A DNA stretch of 64,000 bases. Source: Auanema rhodensis. Its lineage: Eukaryota > Nematoda > Chromadorea > Rhabditida > Rhabditidae. Under the pieces are notes generated by a model. That model was not told the DNA's origin, did not search any database, and saw nothing but the letters and a program-made list of their open reading frames with translations. Of this stretch, positions 1 to 14,621 are shown in pieces. The DNA is taken from NCBI GenBank assembly GCA_964057225.1, contig OZ059900.1:7450501-7514500 (forward strand), in the 5' to 3' direction. Within the stretch, counting starts at the first letter, position 1. Every line of letters starts with the position of its first letter. A program made the position numbers and the translations under genes.

Positions 1-349
1 TTTTGCACGAATATCAAAACTGATTGAAATATGGGCCTTTTTATGCTCAAAACGCCATATATTCAACGATTTTGGGTACAAAACATGTGAAAACTGTATG
101 TTTTGATCAGACCCTTCGAGATATGGATTTGAAATCCAGGATTCATAAACTTTGACTATTTTTACATATATATGTCCAATTTCAACCATTTTGGTCAAAA
201 AGGACCGAAAATATCAAGAATTATTGGTTTTTTGGGGATTGAAGGGCATTTTTGGCAAAATCAGTCAAACTTTTGATCTTAAGCATATTTTTTTCTTCTA
301 AAACGACTAAATGTATGAAATACTGTCATAGAATGTTCATATAGGTGTA
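1..349 (+). repeat. Unit with one extra T (349 bp)
   Basis: Five T at 249-253 where other units have four, just after GAAGGGCA. This is the only unit I saw with this insertion. It is subtype a1 and has the C-to-T change that turns CCACTTTGG into CCATTTTGG, also seen in zone B units. Confidence 0.9.
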
Positions 350-3300
350 TTTTGCACGAATATCAAAACTGATTGAAATATGGGCCTTTTTATGCTCAAA
401 ACGCCATATATTCAACGATTTTGGGTACAAAACATGTGAAAACTGTATGTTTTGATCAGACCCTTTGAGATATGGATTTGAAATTCAGGATTCATAAACT
501 TTGACTATTTCTACATATATATGTCCAATTTTAACCACTTTGGTCAAAAAGGACCGAAAATATCAAGAATTATTGGTTTTTCGGGGTTTGAAGGGCATTT
601 TGGCTAAATCAATCAAACTTTTGATCTTAAGCATATTTTTTTCTTCTAAAACGACTAAATGTATGAAATACTGTCAAAGAATGTTCATATAGGTGTATTT
701 TGCACGAATATCAAAACTGATTGAAATATGGGCCTTTTTATGCTCAAAACGCCATATATTCAACGATTTTGGGTACAAAACATATGAAAACTGTATGTTT
801 TGATCAGACCCTTTGAGAAATGGATTTGAAATTCAGGATTCATAAACTTTGACTATTTCTACATATATATGTCCAATTTTAACCACTTTGGTCAAAAAGG
901 ACCGAAAATATCAAGAATTATTGGTTTTTTGGGGTTTGAAGGGCATTTTGGCAAAATCAGTCAAACTTTTGATCTTAAGCATATTTTTTTCTTCTAAAAC
1001 GACTAAATGTATGAAATACTGTCAAAGAATGTTCATATAGGTGTATTTTGCACGAATATCAAAACTGATTGAAATATGGGCCTTTTTATGCTCAAAACGC
1101 CATATATTCAACGATTTTGGGTACAAAACATGTGAAAACTGTATGTTTTGATCAGACCCTTTGAGATATGGATTTGAAATTCAGGTTTCATAAACTTTGA
1201 CTATTTTTACATATATATGTTCAATTTTAACCACTTTGGTCAAAAAGGACCGAAAATATCAAGAATTATTGGTTTTTTGGGGTTTGAAGGGCATTTTGGC
1301 TAAATCAATCAAACTTTTGATCTTAAGCATATTTTTTTCTTCTAAAACGACTAAATGTATGAAATACTGTCATAGAATGTTCATATAGGTGTATTTTGCA
1401 CGAATATCAAAACTGATTGAAATATGGGCCTTTTTATGCTCAAAACGCCATATATTCAACGATTTTGGGTACAAAACATGTGAAAACTGTATGTTTTGAT
1501 CAGACCCTTTGAGATATGGATTTGAAATTCAGGATTCATACACTTTGACTATTTTTACATATATATGTCCAATTTTAACCACTTTGGTCAAAAAGGACCG
1601 AAAATATCAAGAATTATTGGTTTTTTGGGGATTGAAGGGCATTTTGGCAAAATCAGTCAAACTTTTGATCTTAAGCATATTTTTTTCTTCTAAAACGACT
1701 AAATGTATGAAATACTGTCATAGAATGTTCATATAGGTGTATTTTGCACGAATATCAAAACTGATTGAAATATGGGCCTTTTTATGCTCAAAACGCCATA
1801 TATTCAACGATTTTGGGTACAAAACATGTGAAAACTGTATGTTTTGATCAGACCCTTTGAGATATGGATTTGAAATTCAGGATTCATAAACTTTGACTAT
1901 TTTTACATATATATGTTCAATTTTAACCACTTTGGTCAAGAAGGACCGAAAATATCAAGAATTATTGGTTTTTTGGGGTTTGAAGGGCATTTTGGCAAAA
2001 TCAGTCAAACTTTTGATCTTAAGCATATTTTTTTCTTCTAAAACGACTAAATGTATGAAATACTGTCATAGAATGTTTATATAAGTGTATTTTGCACGAA
2101 TATCAAAACTGATTGAAATATGGGCCTTTTTATGCTCAAAACGCCATATATTCAACGATTTTGGGTACAAAACATGTGAAAACTGTATGTTTTGATCAGA
2201 CCCTTTGAGATATGGATTTGAAATTCAGGATTCATAAACTTAAACTATTTTCACATATATATGTTCAATTTTAACCACTTTGGTCAAAAAGGACCGGAAA
2301 TATCAATAATTATTGGTTTTTTGGGGTTTGAAGGACATTTTGGCTAAATCAGTCAAACTTTTGATCTTAAGCATATTTTTTTCTTCTAAAACGACTAAAT
2401 GTATGAAATACTGTCATAGAATGTTCATATAGGTGTATTTTGCACGAATATCAAAACTGATTGAAATATGGGCCTTTTTATGCTCAAAACGCCATATATT
2501 CAACGATTTTGGGTACAAAACATGTGAAAACTGTATGTTTTGATCAGACCCTTCGAGATATGGATTTGAAATCCAGGATTCATAAACTTTGACTATTTTT
2601 ACATATATATGTCCAATTTCAACCACTTTGGTCAAAAAGGACCGAAAATATCAAGAATTATTGGTTTTTTGGGGTTTGAAGGGCATTTTGGCAAAATCAG
2701 TCAAACTTTTTATCTTAAGCATATTTTTTTCTTCTAAAACGACTAAATGTATGAAATACTGTCATAGAATGTTCATATAGGTGTATTTTGCACGAATATC
2801 AAAACTGATTGAAATATGGGCCTTTTTATGTTCAAAACGCCATATATTCAACGATTTTGGGTACAAAACATGTGAAAACTGTATGTTTTGATCAGACCCT
2901 TTGAGATATGGATTTGAAATTCAGGATTCATGAACTTTGACTATTTTTACATATATATGTCCAATTTTAACCACTTTGGTCAAAAATGACCGAAAATATC
3001 AAGAATTATTGGTTTTTTGGGGATTGAAGGGCATTTTGGCAAAATCAGTCAAACTTTTGATCTTAAGCATATTTTTTTCTTCTAAAACGACTAAATGTAT
3101 GAAATACTGTCATAGAATGTTTATATAAGTGTATTTTGCACGAATATCAAAACTGATTGAAATATGGGCCTTTTTATGCTCAAAACGCCATATATTCAAC
3201 GATTTTGGGTACAAAACATGTGAAAACTGTATGTTTTGATCAGACCCTTTGAGATATGGATTTGAAATTCAGGATTCATAAACTTTGACTATTTCTACAT

Positions 3301-4525
3301 ATATATGTCCAATTTTAACCACTTTGGTCGAAAAGGACCGAAAATATCAAGAATTATTGGTTTTTTGGGGTTTGAAGGGCATTTTGGCAAAATCAGTCAA
3401 ACTTTTGATCTTAAGCATATTTTTTTCTTCTAAAACGACTAAATGTATGAAATACTGTCAAAGAATGTTCATATAGGTGTATTTTGCACGAATATCAAAA
3501 CTGATTGAAATATGGGCCTTTTTATGCTCAAAACGCCATATATTCAACGATTTTGGGTACAAAACATGTGAAAACTGTATGTTTTGATCAGACCCTTTGA
3601 GATATGGATTTGAAATTCAGGATTCATAAACTTAATCTATTTTCACATATATATGTTCAATTTTAATCACTTTGGTCAAGAAGGACCGAAAATATCAAGA
3701 ATTATTGGTTTTTTGGGGTTTGAAGGGCATTTTGGCAAAATCAGTCAAACTTTTGATCTTAAGCATATTTTTTTCTTCTAAAACGACTAAATGTATGAAA
3801 TACTGTCATAGAATGTTTATATAAGTGTATTTTGCACGAATATCAAAACTGATTGAAATATGGGCCTTTTTATGCTCAAAACGCCATATATTCAACGATT
3901 TTGGGTACAAAACATGTGAAAACTGTATGTTTTGATCAGACCCTTTGAGATATGGATTTGAAATTCAGGATTCATAAACTTTGACTATTTCTACATATAT
4001 ATGTCCAATTTTAACCACTTTGGTCAAAAAGGACCGAAAATATCAAGAATTATTGGTTTTTCGGGGTTTGAAGGGCATTTTGGCAAAATCAGTCAAACTT
4101 TTGATCTTAAGCATATTTTTTTCTTCTAAAACGACTAAATGTATGAAATACTGTCAAAGAATGTTCATATAGGTGTATTTTGCACGAATATCAAAACTGA
4201 TTGAAATATGGGCCTTTTTATGCTCAAAACGCCATATATTCAACGATTTTGGGTACAAAACATGTGAAAACTGTATGTTTTGATCAGACCCTTTGAGATA
4301 TGGATTTGAAATTCAGGATTCATAAACTTAAACTATTTTCACATATATATGTTCAATTTTAACCACTTTGGTCAAAAAGGACCGAAAATATCAAGAATTA
4401 TTGGTTTTTTGGGGATTGAAGGGCATTTTGGCAAAATCAGTCAAACTTTTGATCTTAAGCAAATTTTTTTCTTCTAAAACGACTAAATGTATGAAATACT
4501 GTCAAAGAATGTTCATATAGGTGTA

Positions 4526-6961
4526 TTTTGCACGAATATCAAAACTGATTGAAATATGGGCCTTTTTATGCTCAAAACGCCATATATTCAACGATTTTGG
4601 GTACAAAACATGTGAAAACTGTATGTTTTGATCAGACCCTTCGAGATATGGATTTGAAATCCAGGATTCATAAACTTTGACTATTTTTACATATATATGT
4701 CCAATTTCAAGCACTTTGGTCAAAAAGGACCGAAAATATCAAGAATTATTGGTTTTTTGGGGTTTGAAGGGCATTTTGGCAAAATCAGTCAAACTTTTGA
4801 TCTTAAGCATATTTTTTTCTTCTAAAACGACTAAATGTATGAAATACCGTCATAGAATGTTCATATAGGTGTATTTTGCACGAATATCAAAACTGATTGA
4901 AATATGGGCCTTTTTATGTTCAAAACGCCATATATTCAACGATTTTGGGTACAAAACATGTGAAAACTGTATGTTTTGATCAGACCCTTTGAGATATGGA
5001 TTTGAAATTCAGGATTCATAAACTTTGACTATTTTTACATATATATGTCCAATTTTAACCACTTTGGTCAAAAAGGACCGAAAATATCAAGAATTATTGG
5101 TTTTTTGGGGATTGAAGGGCATTTTGGCAAAATCAGTCAAACTTTTGATCTTAAGCATATTTTTTTCTTCTAAAACGACTAAATGTATGAAATACTGTCA
5201 TAGAATGTTTATATAAGTGTATTTTGCACGAATATCAAAACTGATTGAAATATGGGCCTTTTTATGCTCAAAACGCCATATATTCAACGATTTTGGGTAC
5301 AAAACATGTGAAAACTGTATGTTTTGATCAGACCCTTTGAGATATGGATTTGAAATTCAGGATTCATAAACTTTGACTATTTCTACATATATATGTCCAA
5401 TTTTAACCACTTTGGTCAAAAAGGACCGAAAATATCAAGAATTATTGGTTTTTTGGGGTTTGAAGGGCATTTTGGCAAAATCAGTCAAACTTTTGATCTT
5501 AAGCATATTTTTTTCTTCTAAAACGACTAAATGTATGAAATACTGTCAAAGAATGTTCATATAGGTGTATTTTGCACGAATATCAAAACTGATTGAAATA
5601 TGGGCCTTTTTATGCTCAAAACGCCATATATTCAACGATTTTGGGTACAAAACATGTGAAAACTGTATGTTTTGATCAGACCCTTTGAGATATGGATTTG
5701 AAATTCAGGATTCATAAACTTAAACTATTTTCACATATATATGTTCAATTTTAATCACTTTGGTCAAAAAGGACCGAAAATATCAAGAATTATTGGTTTT
5801 TTGGGGTTTGAAGGACATTTTGGCTAAATCAGTCAAACTTTTGATCTTAAGCATATTTTTTTTTTCTAAAACGACTAAATGTATGAAATACTGTCATAGA
5901 ATGTTCATATAGGTGTATTTTGCACGAATATCAAAACTGATTGAAATATGGGCCTTTTTATGCTCAAAACGCCATATATTCAACGATTTTGGGTACAAAA
6001 CATGTGAAAACTGTATGTTTTGATCAGACCCTTCGAGATATGGATTTGAAATCCAGGATTCATAAACTTTGACTATTTTTACATATATATGTCCAATTTC
6101 AACCACTTTGGTCAAAAAGGACCGAAAATATCAAGAATTATTGGTTTTTCTGGGATTGAAAGGCATTTTGGCAAAATCAGTCAAACTTTTGATCTTAAGC
6201 ATATTTTTTTCTTCTAAAACGACTAAATGTATGAAATACTGTCATAGAATGTTCATATAGGTGTATTTTGCACGAATATCAAAACTGATTGAAATATGGG
6301 CCTTTTTATGTTCAAAACGCCATATATTCAACGATTTTGGGTACAAAACATGTGAAAACTGTATGTTTTGATCAGACCCTTTGAGATATGGATTTGAAAT
6401 TCAGGATTCATAAACTTTGACTATTTTTACATATATATGTCCACTTTTAACCACTTTGGTCAAAAAGGACCGAAAATATCAAGAATTATTGGTTTTTTGG
6501 GGATTGAAGGGCATTTTGGCAAAATCAGTCAAACTTTTGATCTTAAGCATATTTTTTTCTTCTAAAACGACTAAATGTATGAAATACTGTCATAGAATGT
6601 TTATATAAGTGTATTTTGCACGAATATCAAAACTGATTGAAATATGGGCCTTTTTATGCTCAAAACGCCATATATTCAACGATTTTGGGTACAAAACATG
6701 TGAAAACTGTATGTTTTGATCAGACCCTTTGAGATATGGATTTGAAATTCAGGATTCATAAACTTTGACTATTTCTACATATATATGTCCAATTTTAACC
6801 ACTTTGGTCAAAAAGGACCGAAAATATCAAGAATTATTGGTTTTTTGGGGTTTGAAGGGCGTTTTGGCAAAATCAGTCAAACTTTTGATCTTAAGCATAT
6901 TTTTTTCTTCTAAAACGACTAAATGTATGAAATACTGTCAAAGAATGTTCATATAGGTGTA
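4526..6961 (+). repeat. Seven-unit block, first copy (2,436 bp)
   Basis: This block is repeated immediately downstream at an offset of exactly 2,436 bp. Rare markers shared at that offset include CAAGCAC (near 4708 and 7144), CCGTCAT (near 4848 and 7284), the ten-T tract (5856 and 8292) and CCACTTTTAACC (near 6442 and 8878). The order of units is a1-a2-a3-a4-a1-a2-a3. Confidence 0.88.
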
Positions 6962-9049
6962 TTTTGCACGAATATCAAAACTGATTGAAATATGGGCCTT
7001 TTTATGCTCAAAACGCCATATATTCAACGATTTTGGGTACAAAACATGTGAAAACTGTATGTTTTGATCAGACCCTTCGAGATATGGATTTGAAATCCAG
7101 GATTCATAAACTTTGACTATTTTTACATATATATGTCCAATTTCAAGCACTTTGGTCAAAAAGGACCGAAAATATCAAGAATTATTGGTTTTTTGGGGTT
7201 TGAAGGGCATTTTGGCAAAATCAGTCAAACTTTTGATCTTAAGCATATTTTTTTCTTCTAAAACGACTAAATGTATGAAATACCGTCATAGAATGTTCAT
7301 ATAGGTGTATTTTGCACGAATATCAAAACTGATTGAAATATGGGCCTTTTTATGTTCAAAACGCCATATATTCAACGATTTTGGGTACAAAACATGTGAA
7401 AACTGTATGTTTTGATCAGACCCTTTGAGATATGGATTTGAAATTCAGGATTCATAAACTTTGACTATTTTTACATATATATGTCCAATTTTAACCACTT
7501 TGGTCAAAAAGGACCGAAAATATCAAGAATTATTGGTTTTTTGGGGATTGAAGGGCATTTTGGCAAAATCAGTCAAACTTTTGATCTTAAGCATATTTTT
7601 TTCTTCTAAAACGACTAAATGTATGAAATACTGTCATAGAATGTTTATATAAGTGTATTTTGCACGAATATCAAAACTGATTGAAATATGGGCCTTTTTA
7701 TGCTCAAAACGCCATATATTCAACGATTTTGGGTACAAAACATGTGAAAACTGTATGTTTTGATCAGACCCTTTGAGATATGGATTTGAAATTCAGGATT
7801 CATAAACTTTGACTATTTCTACATATATATGTCCAATTTTAACCACTTTGGTCAAAAAGGACCGAAAATATCAAGAATTATTGGTTTTTTGGGGTTTGAA
7901 GGGCATTTTGGCAAAATCAGTCAAACTTTTGATCTTAAGCATATTTTTTTCTTCTAAAACGACTAAATGTATGAAATACTGTCAAAGAATGTTCATATAG
8001 GTGTATTTTGCACGAATATCAAAACTGATTGAAATATGGGCCTTTTTATGCTCAAAACGCCATATATTCAACGATTTTGGGTACAAAACATGTGAAAACT
8101 GTATGTTTTGATCAGACCCTTTGAGATATGGATTTGAAATTCAGGATTCATAAACTTAAACTATTTTCACATATATATGTTCAATTTTAATCACTTTGGT
8201 CAAAAAGGACCGAAAATATCAAGAATTTTTGGTTTTTTGGGGTTTGAAGGACATTTTGGCTAAATCAGTCAAACTTTTGATCTTAAGCATATTTTTTTTT
8301 TCTAAAACGACTAAATGTATGAAATACTGTCATAGAATGTTCATATAGGTGTATTTTGCACGAATATCAAAACTGATTGAAATATGGGCCTTTTTATGCT
8401 CAAAACGCCATATATTCAACGATTTTGGGTACAAAACATGTGAAAACTGTATGTTTTGATCAGACCCTTCGAGATATGGATTTGAAATCCAGGATTCATA
8501 AACTTTGACTATTTTTACATATATATGTCCAATTTCAACCACTTTGGTCAAAAAGGACCGAAAATATCAAGAATTATTGGTTTTTCTGGGATTGAAGGGC
8601 ATTTTGGCAAAATCAGTCAAACTTTTGATCTTAAGCATATTTTTTTCTTCTAAAACGACTAAATGTATGAAATACTGTCATAGAATGTTCATATAGGTGT
8701 ATTTTGCACGAATATCAAAACTGATTGAAATATGGGCCTTTTTATGTTCAAAACGCCATATATTCAACGATTTTGGGTACAAAACATGTGAAAACTGTAT
8801 GTTTTGATCAGACCCTTTGAGATATGGATTTGAAATTCAGGATTCATAAACTTTGACTATTTTTACATATATATGTCCACTTTTAACCACTTTGGTCAAA
8901 AAGGACCGAAAATATCAAGAATTATTGGTTTTTTGGGGATTGAAGGGCATTTTGGCAAAATCAGTCAAACTTTTGATCTTAAGCATATTTTTTTCTTCTA
9001 AAACGACTAAATGTATGAAATACTGTCATAGAATGTTCATATAGGTGTA
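6962..9049 (+). repeat. Seven-unit block, second copy (six units retained)
   Basis: Units at 6962, 7310, 7658, 8006, 8354 and 8702 match the block starting at 4526 one for one. The match ends inside the unit at 8702: its right end has the ordinary GTTCATATAGG, whereas the first copy has C337T and G343A. A few changes separate the copies, such as a G-to-A in the first copy near 6159 and an A-to-T near 8228 in the second. Confidence 0.85.
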
Positions 9050-9400
9050 TTTTGCACGAATATCAAAACTGATTGAAATATGGGCCTTTTTATGCTCAAA
9101 ACGCCATATATTCAACGATTTTGGGTACAAAACATGTGAAAACTGTATGTTTTGATCAGACCCTTCGAGATATGGATTTGAAATCCAGGATTCATAAACT
9201 TTGACTATTTTTACATATATATGTCCAATTTCAACCATTTTGGTCAAAAAGGACCGAAAATATCAAGAATTATTGGTTTTTCTGGGATTGAAGGGCATTT
9301 TGGTAAAATCAGTCAAACTTTTGATCAAGTTAAGCATATTTTTTTCTTCTAAAACGACTAAATGTATGAAATACTGTCATAGAATGTTCATATAGGTGTA
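9050..9400 (+). repeat. Unit with 3-bp insertion (351 bp)
   Basis: AAG is inserted at about 9327-9329, turning GATCTTAAGC into GATCAAGTTAAGC and destroying the CTTAAG site. It also has GGTAAAATC in place of GGCAAAATC near 9303. I saw no second unit with this change, so it is a private, probably recent event. Confidence 0.92.
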
Positions 9401-9748
9401 TTTTGCACGAATATCAAAACTGATTGAAATATGGGCCTTTTTATGCTCAAAACGCCATATATTCAACAATTTTGGGTACAAAACATGTGAAAACTGTATG
9501 TTTTGATCAGACCCTTCGAGATATGGATTTGAAATCCAGGATTCATAAACTTTGACTATTTTTACATATATATGTCCAATTTCAACCACTTTGGTCAAAA
9601 AGGACCGAAAATATCAAGAATTATTGGTTTTTCTGGGAGTGAAGGGCATTTTGGCAAAATCAGTCAAACTTTTGATCTTAAGCATATTTTTTTCTTCTAA
9701 AACGACTAAATGTATGAAATACTGTCATAGAATGTTCATATAGGTGTA

Positions 9749-10097
9749 TTTTGCACGAATATCAAAACTGATTGAAATATGGGCCTTTTTATGTTCAAAA
9801 CGCCATATATTCAACGATTTTGGGTACAAAACATGTGAAAACTGTATGTTTTGATCAGACCCTTTGAGATATGGATTTGAAATTCAGGATTCATAAACTT
9901 TGACTATTTTTACATATATATGTCCAATTTTAACCACTTTGGTCAAAAAGGACCGAAAATATCAAGAATTATTGGTTTTTTGGGGGATTGAAGGGCATTT
10001 TGGCAAAATCAGTCAAACTTTTGATCTTAAGCATATTTTTTTCTTCTAAAACGACTAAATGTATGAAATACTGTCATAGAATGTTCATATAGGTGTA
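9749..10097 (+). repeat. Unit with one extra G (349 bp)
   Basis: Five G at 9982-9986 followed by ATTG, against four G in other units. The unit otherwise matches the C46T/T238A type. It is private to this position. Confidence 0.9.
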
Positions 10098-10445
10098 TTT
10101 TGCACGAATATCAAAACTGATTGAAATATGGGCCTTTTTATGCTCAAAACGCCATATATTCAACGATTTTGGGTACAAAACATGTGAAAACTGTATGTTT
10201 TGATCAGACCCTTCGAGATATGGATTTGAAATCCAGGATTCATAAACTTTGACTATTTTTACATATATATGTCCAATTTCAACCATTTTGGTCAAAAAGG
10301 ACCGAAAATATCAAGAATTATTGGTTTTTCTGGGATTGAAGGGCATTTTGGCAAAATCAGTCAAACTTTTGATCTTAAGCATATTTTTTTCTTCTAAAAC
10401 GACTAAATGTATGAAATACTGTCATAGAATGTTCATATAGGTGTA

Positions 10446-11489
10446 TTTTGCACGAATATCAAAACTGATTGAAATATGGGCCTTTTTATGTTCAAAACGC
10501 CATATATTCAACGATTTTGGGTACAAAACATGTGAAAACTGTATGTTTTGATCAGACCCTTTGAGATATGGATTTGAAATCCAGGATTCATAAACTTTGA
10601 CTATTTTTACATATATATGTCCAATTTCAACCATTTTGGTCAAAAAGGACCGAAAATATCAAGAATTATTGGTTTTTCTGGGATTGAAGGGCATTTTGGC
10701 AAAATCAGTCAAACTTTTGATCTTAAGCATATTTTTTTCTTCTAAAACGACTAAATGTATGAAATACTGTCATAGAATGTTCATATAGGTGTATTTTGCA
10801 CGAATATCAAAACTGATTGAAATATGGGCCTTTTTATGTTCAAAACGCCATATATTCAACGATTTTGGGTACAAAACATGTGAAAACTGTATGTTTTGAT
10901 CAGACCCTTTGAGATATGGATTTGAAATTCAGGATTCATAAACTTTGACTATTTTTACATATATATGTCCAATTTTAACCACTTTGGTCAAAAAGGACCG
11001 AAAATATCAAGAATTATTGGTTTTTTGGGGATTGAAGGGCATTTTGGCAAAATCAGTCAAACTTTTGATCTTAAGCATATTTTTTTCTTCTAAAACGACT
11101 AAATGTATGAAATACTGTCATAGAATGTTCATATAGGTGTATTTTGCACGAATATCAAAACTGATTGAAATATGGGCCTTTTTATGCTCAAAACGCCATA
11201 TATTCAACGATTTTGGGTACAAAACATGTGAAAACTGTATGTTTTGATCAGACCCTTTGAGATATGGATTTGAAATTCAGGATTCATAAACTTCGACTAT
11301 TTCTACATATACATGTCCAATTTTAACCACTTTGGTCGAAAAGGACCGAAAATATCAAGAATTATTGGTTTTTTGGGGTTTGAAGGGCATTTTGGCAAAA
11401 TCAGTCAAACTTTTGATCTTAAGCATATTTTTTTCTTCTAAAACGACTAAATGTATGAAATACTGTCAAAGAATGTTCATATAGGTGTA
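10446..11489 (+). repeat. Alpha triad 1
   Basis: Units at 10446, 10794 and 11142. The first is a hybrid: its left end has C46T and the ordinary TTTGAG like the C46T units, while T136C and CTGGG match the a1-like units. The third carries T153C, T162C, T171C, A197G and T328A. Confidence 0.8.
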
Positions 11490-12533
11490 TTTTGCACGAA
11501 TATCAAAACTGATTGAAATATGGGCCTTTTTATGTTCAAAACGTCATATATTCAACGATTTTGGGTACAAAACATGTGAAAACTGTATGTTTTGATCAGA
11601 CCCTTTGAGATATGGATTTGAAATCCAGGATTCATAAACTTTGACTATTTTTACATATATATGTCCAATTTCAACCATTTTGGTCAAAAAGGACCGAAAA
11701 TATCAAGAATTATTGGTTTTTCTGGGATTGAAGGGCATTTTGGCAAAATCAGTCAAACTTTTGATCTTAAGCATATTTTTTTCTTCTAAAACGACTAAAT
11801 GTATGAAATACTGTCATAGAATGTTCATATAGGTGTATTTTGCACGAATATCAAAACTGATTGAAATATGGGCCTTTTTATGTTCAAAACGCCATATATT
11901 CAACGATTTTGGGTACAAAACATGTGAAAACTGTATGTTTTGATCAGACCCTTTGAGATATGGATTTGAAATTCAGGATTCATAAACTTTGACTATTTTT
12001 ACATATATATGTCCAATTTTAACCACTTTGGTCAAAAAGGACCGAAAATATCAAGAATTATTGGTTTTTTGGGGATTGAAGGGCATTTTGGCAAAATCAG
12101 TCAAACTTTTGATCTTAAGCATATTTTTTTCTTCTAAAACGACTAAATGTATGAAATACTGTCATAGAATGTTCATATAGGTGTATTTTGCACGAATATC
12201 AAAACTGATTGAAATATGGGCCTTTTTATGCTCAAAACGCCATATATTCAACGATTTTGGGTACAAAACATGTGAAAACTGTATGTTTTGATCAGACCCT
12301 TTGAGATATGGATTTGAAATTCAGGATTCATAAACTTCGACTATTTCTACATATACATGTCCAATTTTAACCACTTTGGTCGAAAAGGACCGAAAATATC
12401 AAGAATTATTGGTTTTTTGGGGTTTGAAGGGCATTTTGGCAAAATCAGTCAAACTTTTGATCTTAAGCATATTTTTTTCTTCTAAAACGACTAAATGTAT
12501 GAAATACTGTCAAAGAATGTTCATATAGGTGTA
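11490..12533 (+). repeat. Alpha triad 2
   Basis: Units at 11490, 11838 and 12186 repeat alpha triad 1 at an offset of 1,044 bp. It has one private CpG-to-TpG change, ACGTCAT for ACGCCAT, near 11542. Confidence 0.8.
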
Positions 12534-13577
12534 TTTTGCACGAATATCAAAACTGATTGAAATATGGGCCTTTTTATGCTCAAAACGCCATATATTCAAC
12601 GATTTTGGGTACAAAACATGTGAAAACTGTATGTTTTGATCAGACCCTTTGAGATATGGATTTGAAATTCAGGATTCATAAACTTTGACTATTTTTACAT
12701 ATATATTTTCAATTGTAACCACTTTGGTCAAAAAGGACCGAAAATATCAAGAATTATTGGTTTTTTGGGGTTTGAAGGGCATTTTGGCTAAATCAGTCAA
12801 ACTTTTGATCTTAAGCATATTTTTTTCTTCTAAAACGACTAAATGTATGAAATACTGTCATAGAATGTTGATATAGGTGTATTTTGCACGAATATCAAAA
12901 CTGATTGAAATATGGGCCTTTTTATGCTCAAAACGCCATATATTCAACGATTTTGGGTACAAAACATGTGAAAACTGTATGTTTTGATCAGACCCTTTGA
13001 GATATGGATTTGGAATTCAGGATTCATAAACTTTGACTATTTTTACATATATATGTTCAATTTTAACCACTTTGGTCAAAAAGGACCGAAAATATCAAGA
13101 ATTATTGGTTTTTTGGGGTTTGAAGGGCATTTTGGCAAAATCAGTCAAACTTTTGATCTTAAGCATATTTTTTTCTTCTAAAACGACTAAATGTATGAAA
13201 TACTGTCAAAGAATGTTCATATAGGTGTATTTTGCACGAATATCAAAACTGATTGAAATATGGGCCTTTTTATGCTCAAAACGCCATATATTCAACGATT
13301 TTGGGTACAAAACATGTGAAAACTGTATGTTTTGATCAGACCCTTTGAGATATGGATTTGAAATTCAGGATTCATAAACGTCGACTATTTCTACATATAC
13401 ATGTCCAATTTTAACCACTTTGGTCGAAAAGGACCGAAAATATCAAGAATTATTGGTTTTTTGGGGTTTGAAGGGCATTTTGGCAAAATCAGTCAAACTT
13501 TTGATCTTAAGCATATTTTTTTCTTCTAAAACGACTAAATGTATGAAATACTGTCAAAGAATGTTCATATAGGTGTA
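12534..13577 (+). repeat. Beta triad 1
   Basis: Units at 12534, 12882 and 13230. The first has the TATTTTCAATTG motif (G174T, C176T, T182G) and GTTGATATAGG. The second has A132G, which creates GAATTC at 13013-13018. The third has AAACGTCGAC. It reappears at 16362 at an offset of 3,828 bp (11 units). Confidence 0.82.
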
Positions 13578-14621
13578 TTTTGCACGAATATCAAAACTGA
13601 TTGAAATATGGGCCTTTTTATGCTCAAAACGCCATATATTCAACGATTTTGGGTACAAAACATGTGAAAACTGTATGTTTTGATCAGACCCTTTGAGATA
13701 TGGATTTGAAATTCAGGATTCATAAACTTTGACTATTTTTACATATATATTTTCAATTGTAACCACTTTGGTCAAAAAGGACCGAAAATATCAAGAATTA
13801 TTGGTTTTTTGGGGTTTGAAGGGCATTTTGGCTAAATCAGTCAAACTTTTGATCTTAAGCATATTTTTTTCTTCTAAAACGACTAAATGTATGAAATACT
13901 GTCATAGAATGTTGATATAGGTGTATTTTGCACGAATATCAAAACTGATTGAAATATGGGCCTTTTTATGCTCAAAACGCCATATATTCAACGATTTTGG
14001 GTACAAAACATGTGAAAACTGTATGTTTTGATCAGACCCTTTGAGATATGGATTTGAAATTCAGGATTCATAAACTTTGACTATTTTTACATATATATGT
14101 CCAATTTTAACCACTTTGGTCAAAAAGGACCGAAAATATCAAGAATTATTGGTTTTTTGGGGATTGAAGGGCATTTTGGCAAAATCAGTCAAACTTTTGA
14201 TCTTAAGCATATTTTTTTCTTCTAAAACGACTAAATGTATGAAATACTGTCATAGAATGTTCATATAGGTGTATTTTGCACGAATATCAAAACTGATTGA
14301 AATATGGGCCTTTTTATGCTCAAAACGCCATATATTCAACGATTTTGGGTACAAAACATGTGAAAACTGTATGTTTTGATCAGACCCTTTGAGATATGGA
14401 TTTGAAATTCAGGATTCATAAACTTCGACTATTTCTACATATACATGTCCAATTTTAACCACTTTGGTCGAAAAGGACCGAAAATATCAAGAATTATTGG
14501 TTTTTTGGGGTTTGAAGGGCATTTTGGCAAAATCAGTCAAACTTTTGATCTTAAGCATATTTTTTTCTTCTAAAACGACTAAATGTATGAAATACTGTCA
14601 AAGAATGTTCATATAGGTGTA
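13578..14621 (+). repeat. Mixed triad: beta first unit, alpha second and third units
   Basis: The unit at 13578 is the beta type with G174T and C337G. The units at 13926 and 14274 are alpha types (T238A; then CTTCGAC with T171C and A197G). The switch lies near 13,900-14,160, so this triad looks like the product of an exchange between an alpha and a beta triad. Confidence 0.72.

Larger units (their letters stand above)
1..9049 (+). repeat. Zone A: array built on a four-unit module (about 1,392 bp)
   Basis: Four subtypes recur in the order a1-a2-a3-a4. a1 carries T117C, T136C and T183C (anchors 152, 2589, 4677, 6069, 7113, 8505). a2 carries C46T and T238A and usually C337T with G343A (2937, 5025, 6417, 7461, 8853). 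a3 carries T162C and T328A (501, 849, 3285, 3981, 5373, 6765, 7809). a4 carries T153A, G154A and T163C (2241, 4329, 5721, 8157; 3633 is a variant that also has A155T). Complete modules lie at 2438-3829, 4526-5917 and 6962-8353. The first seven units (1-2437) are a mixed run with only partial order. C337T with G343A also occurs in the units at 1742 and 3482. Confidence 0.85.
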
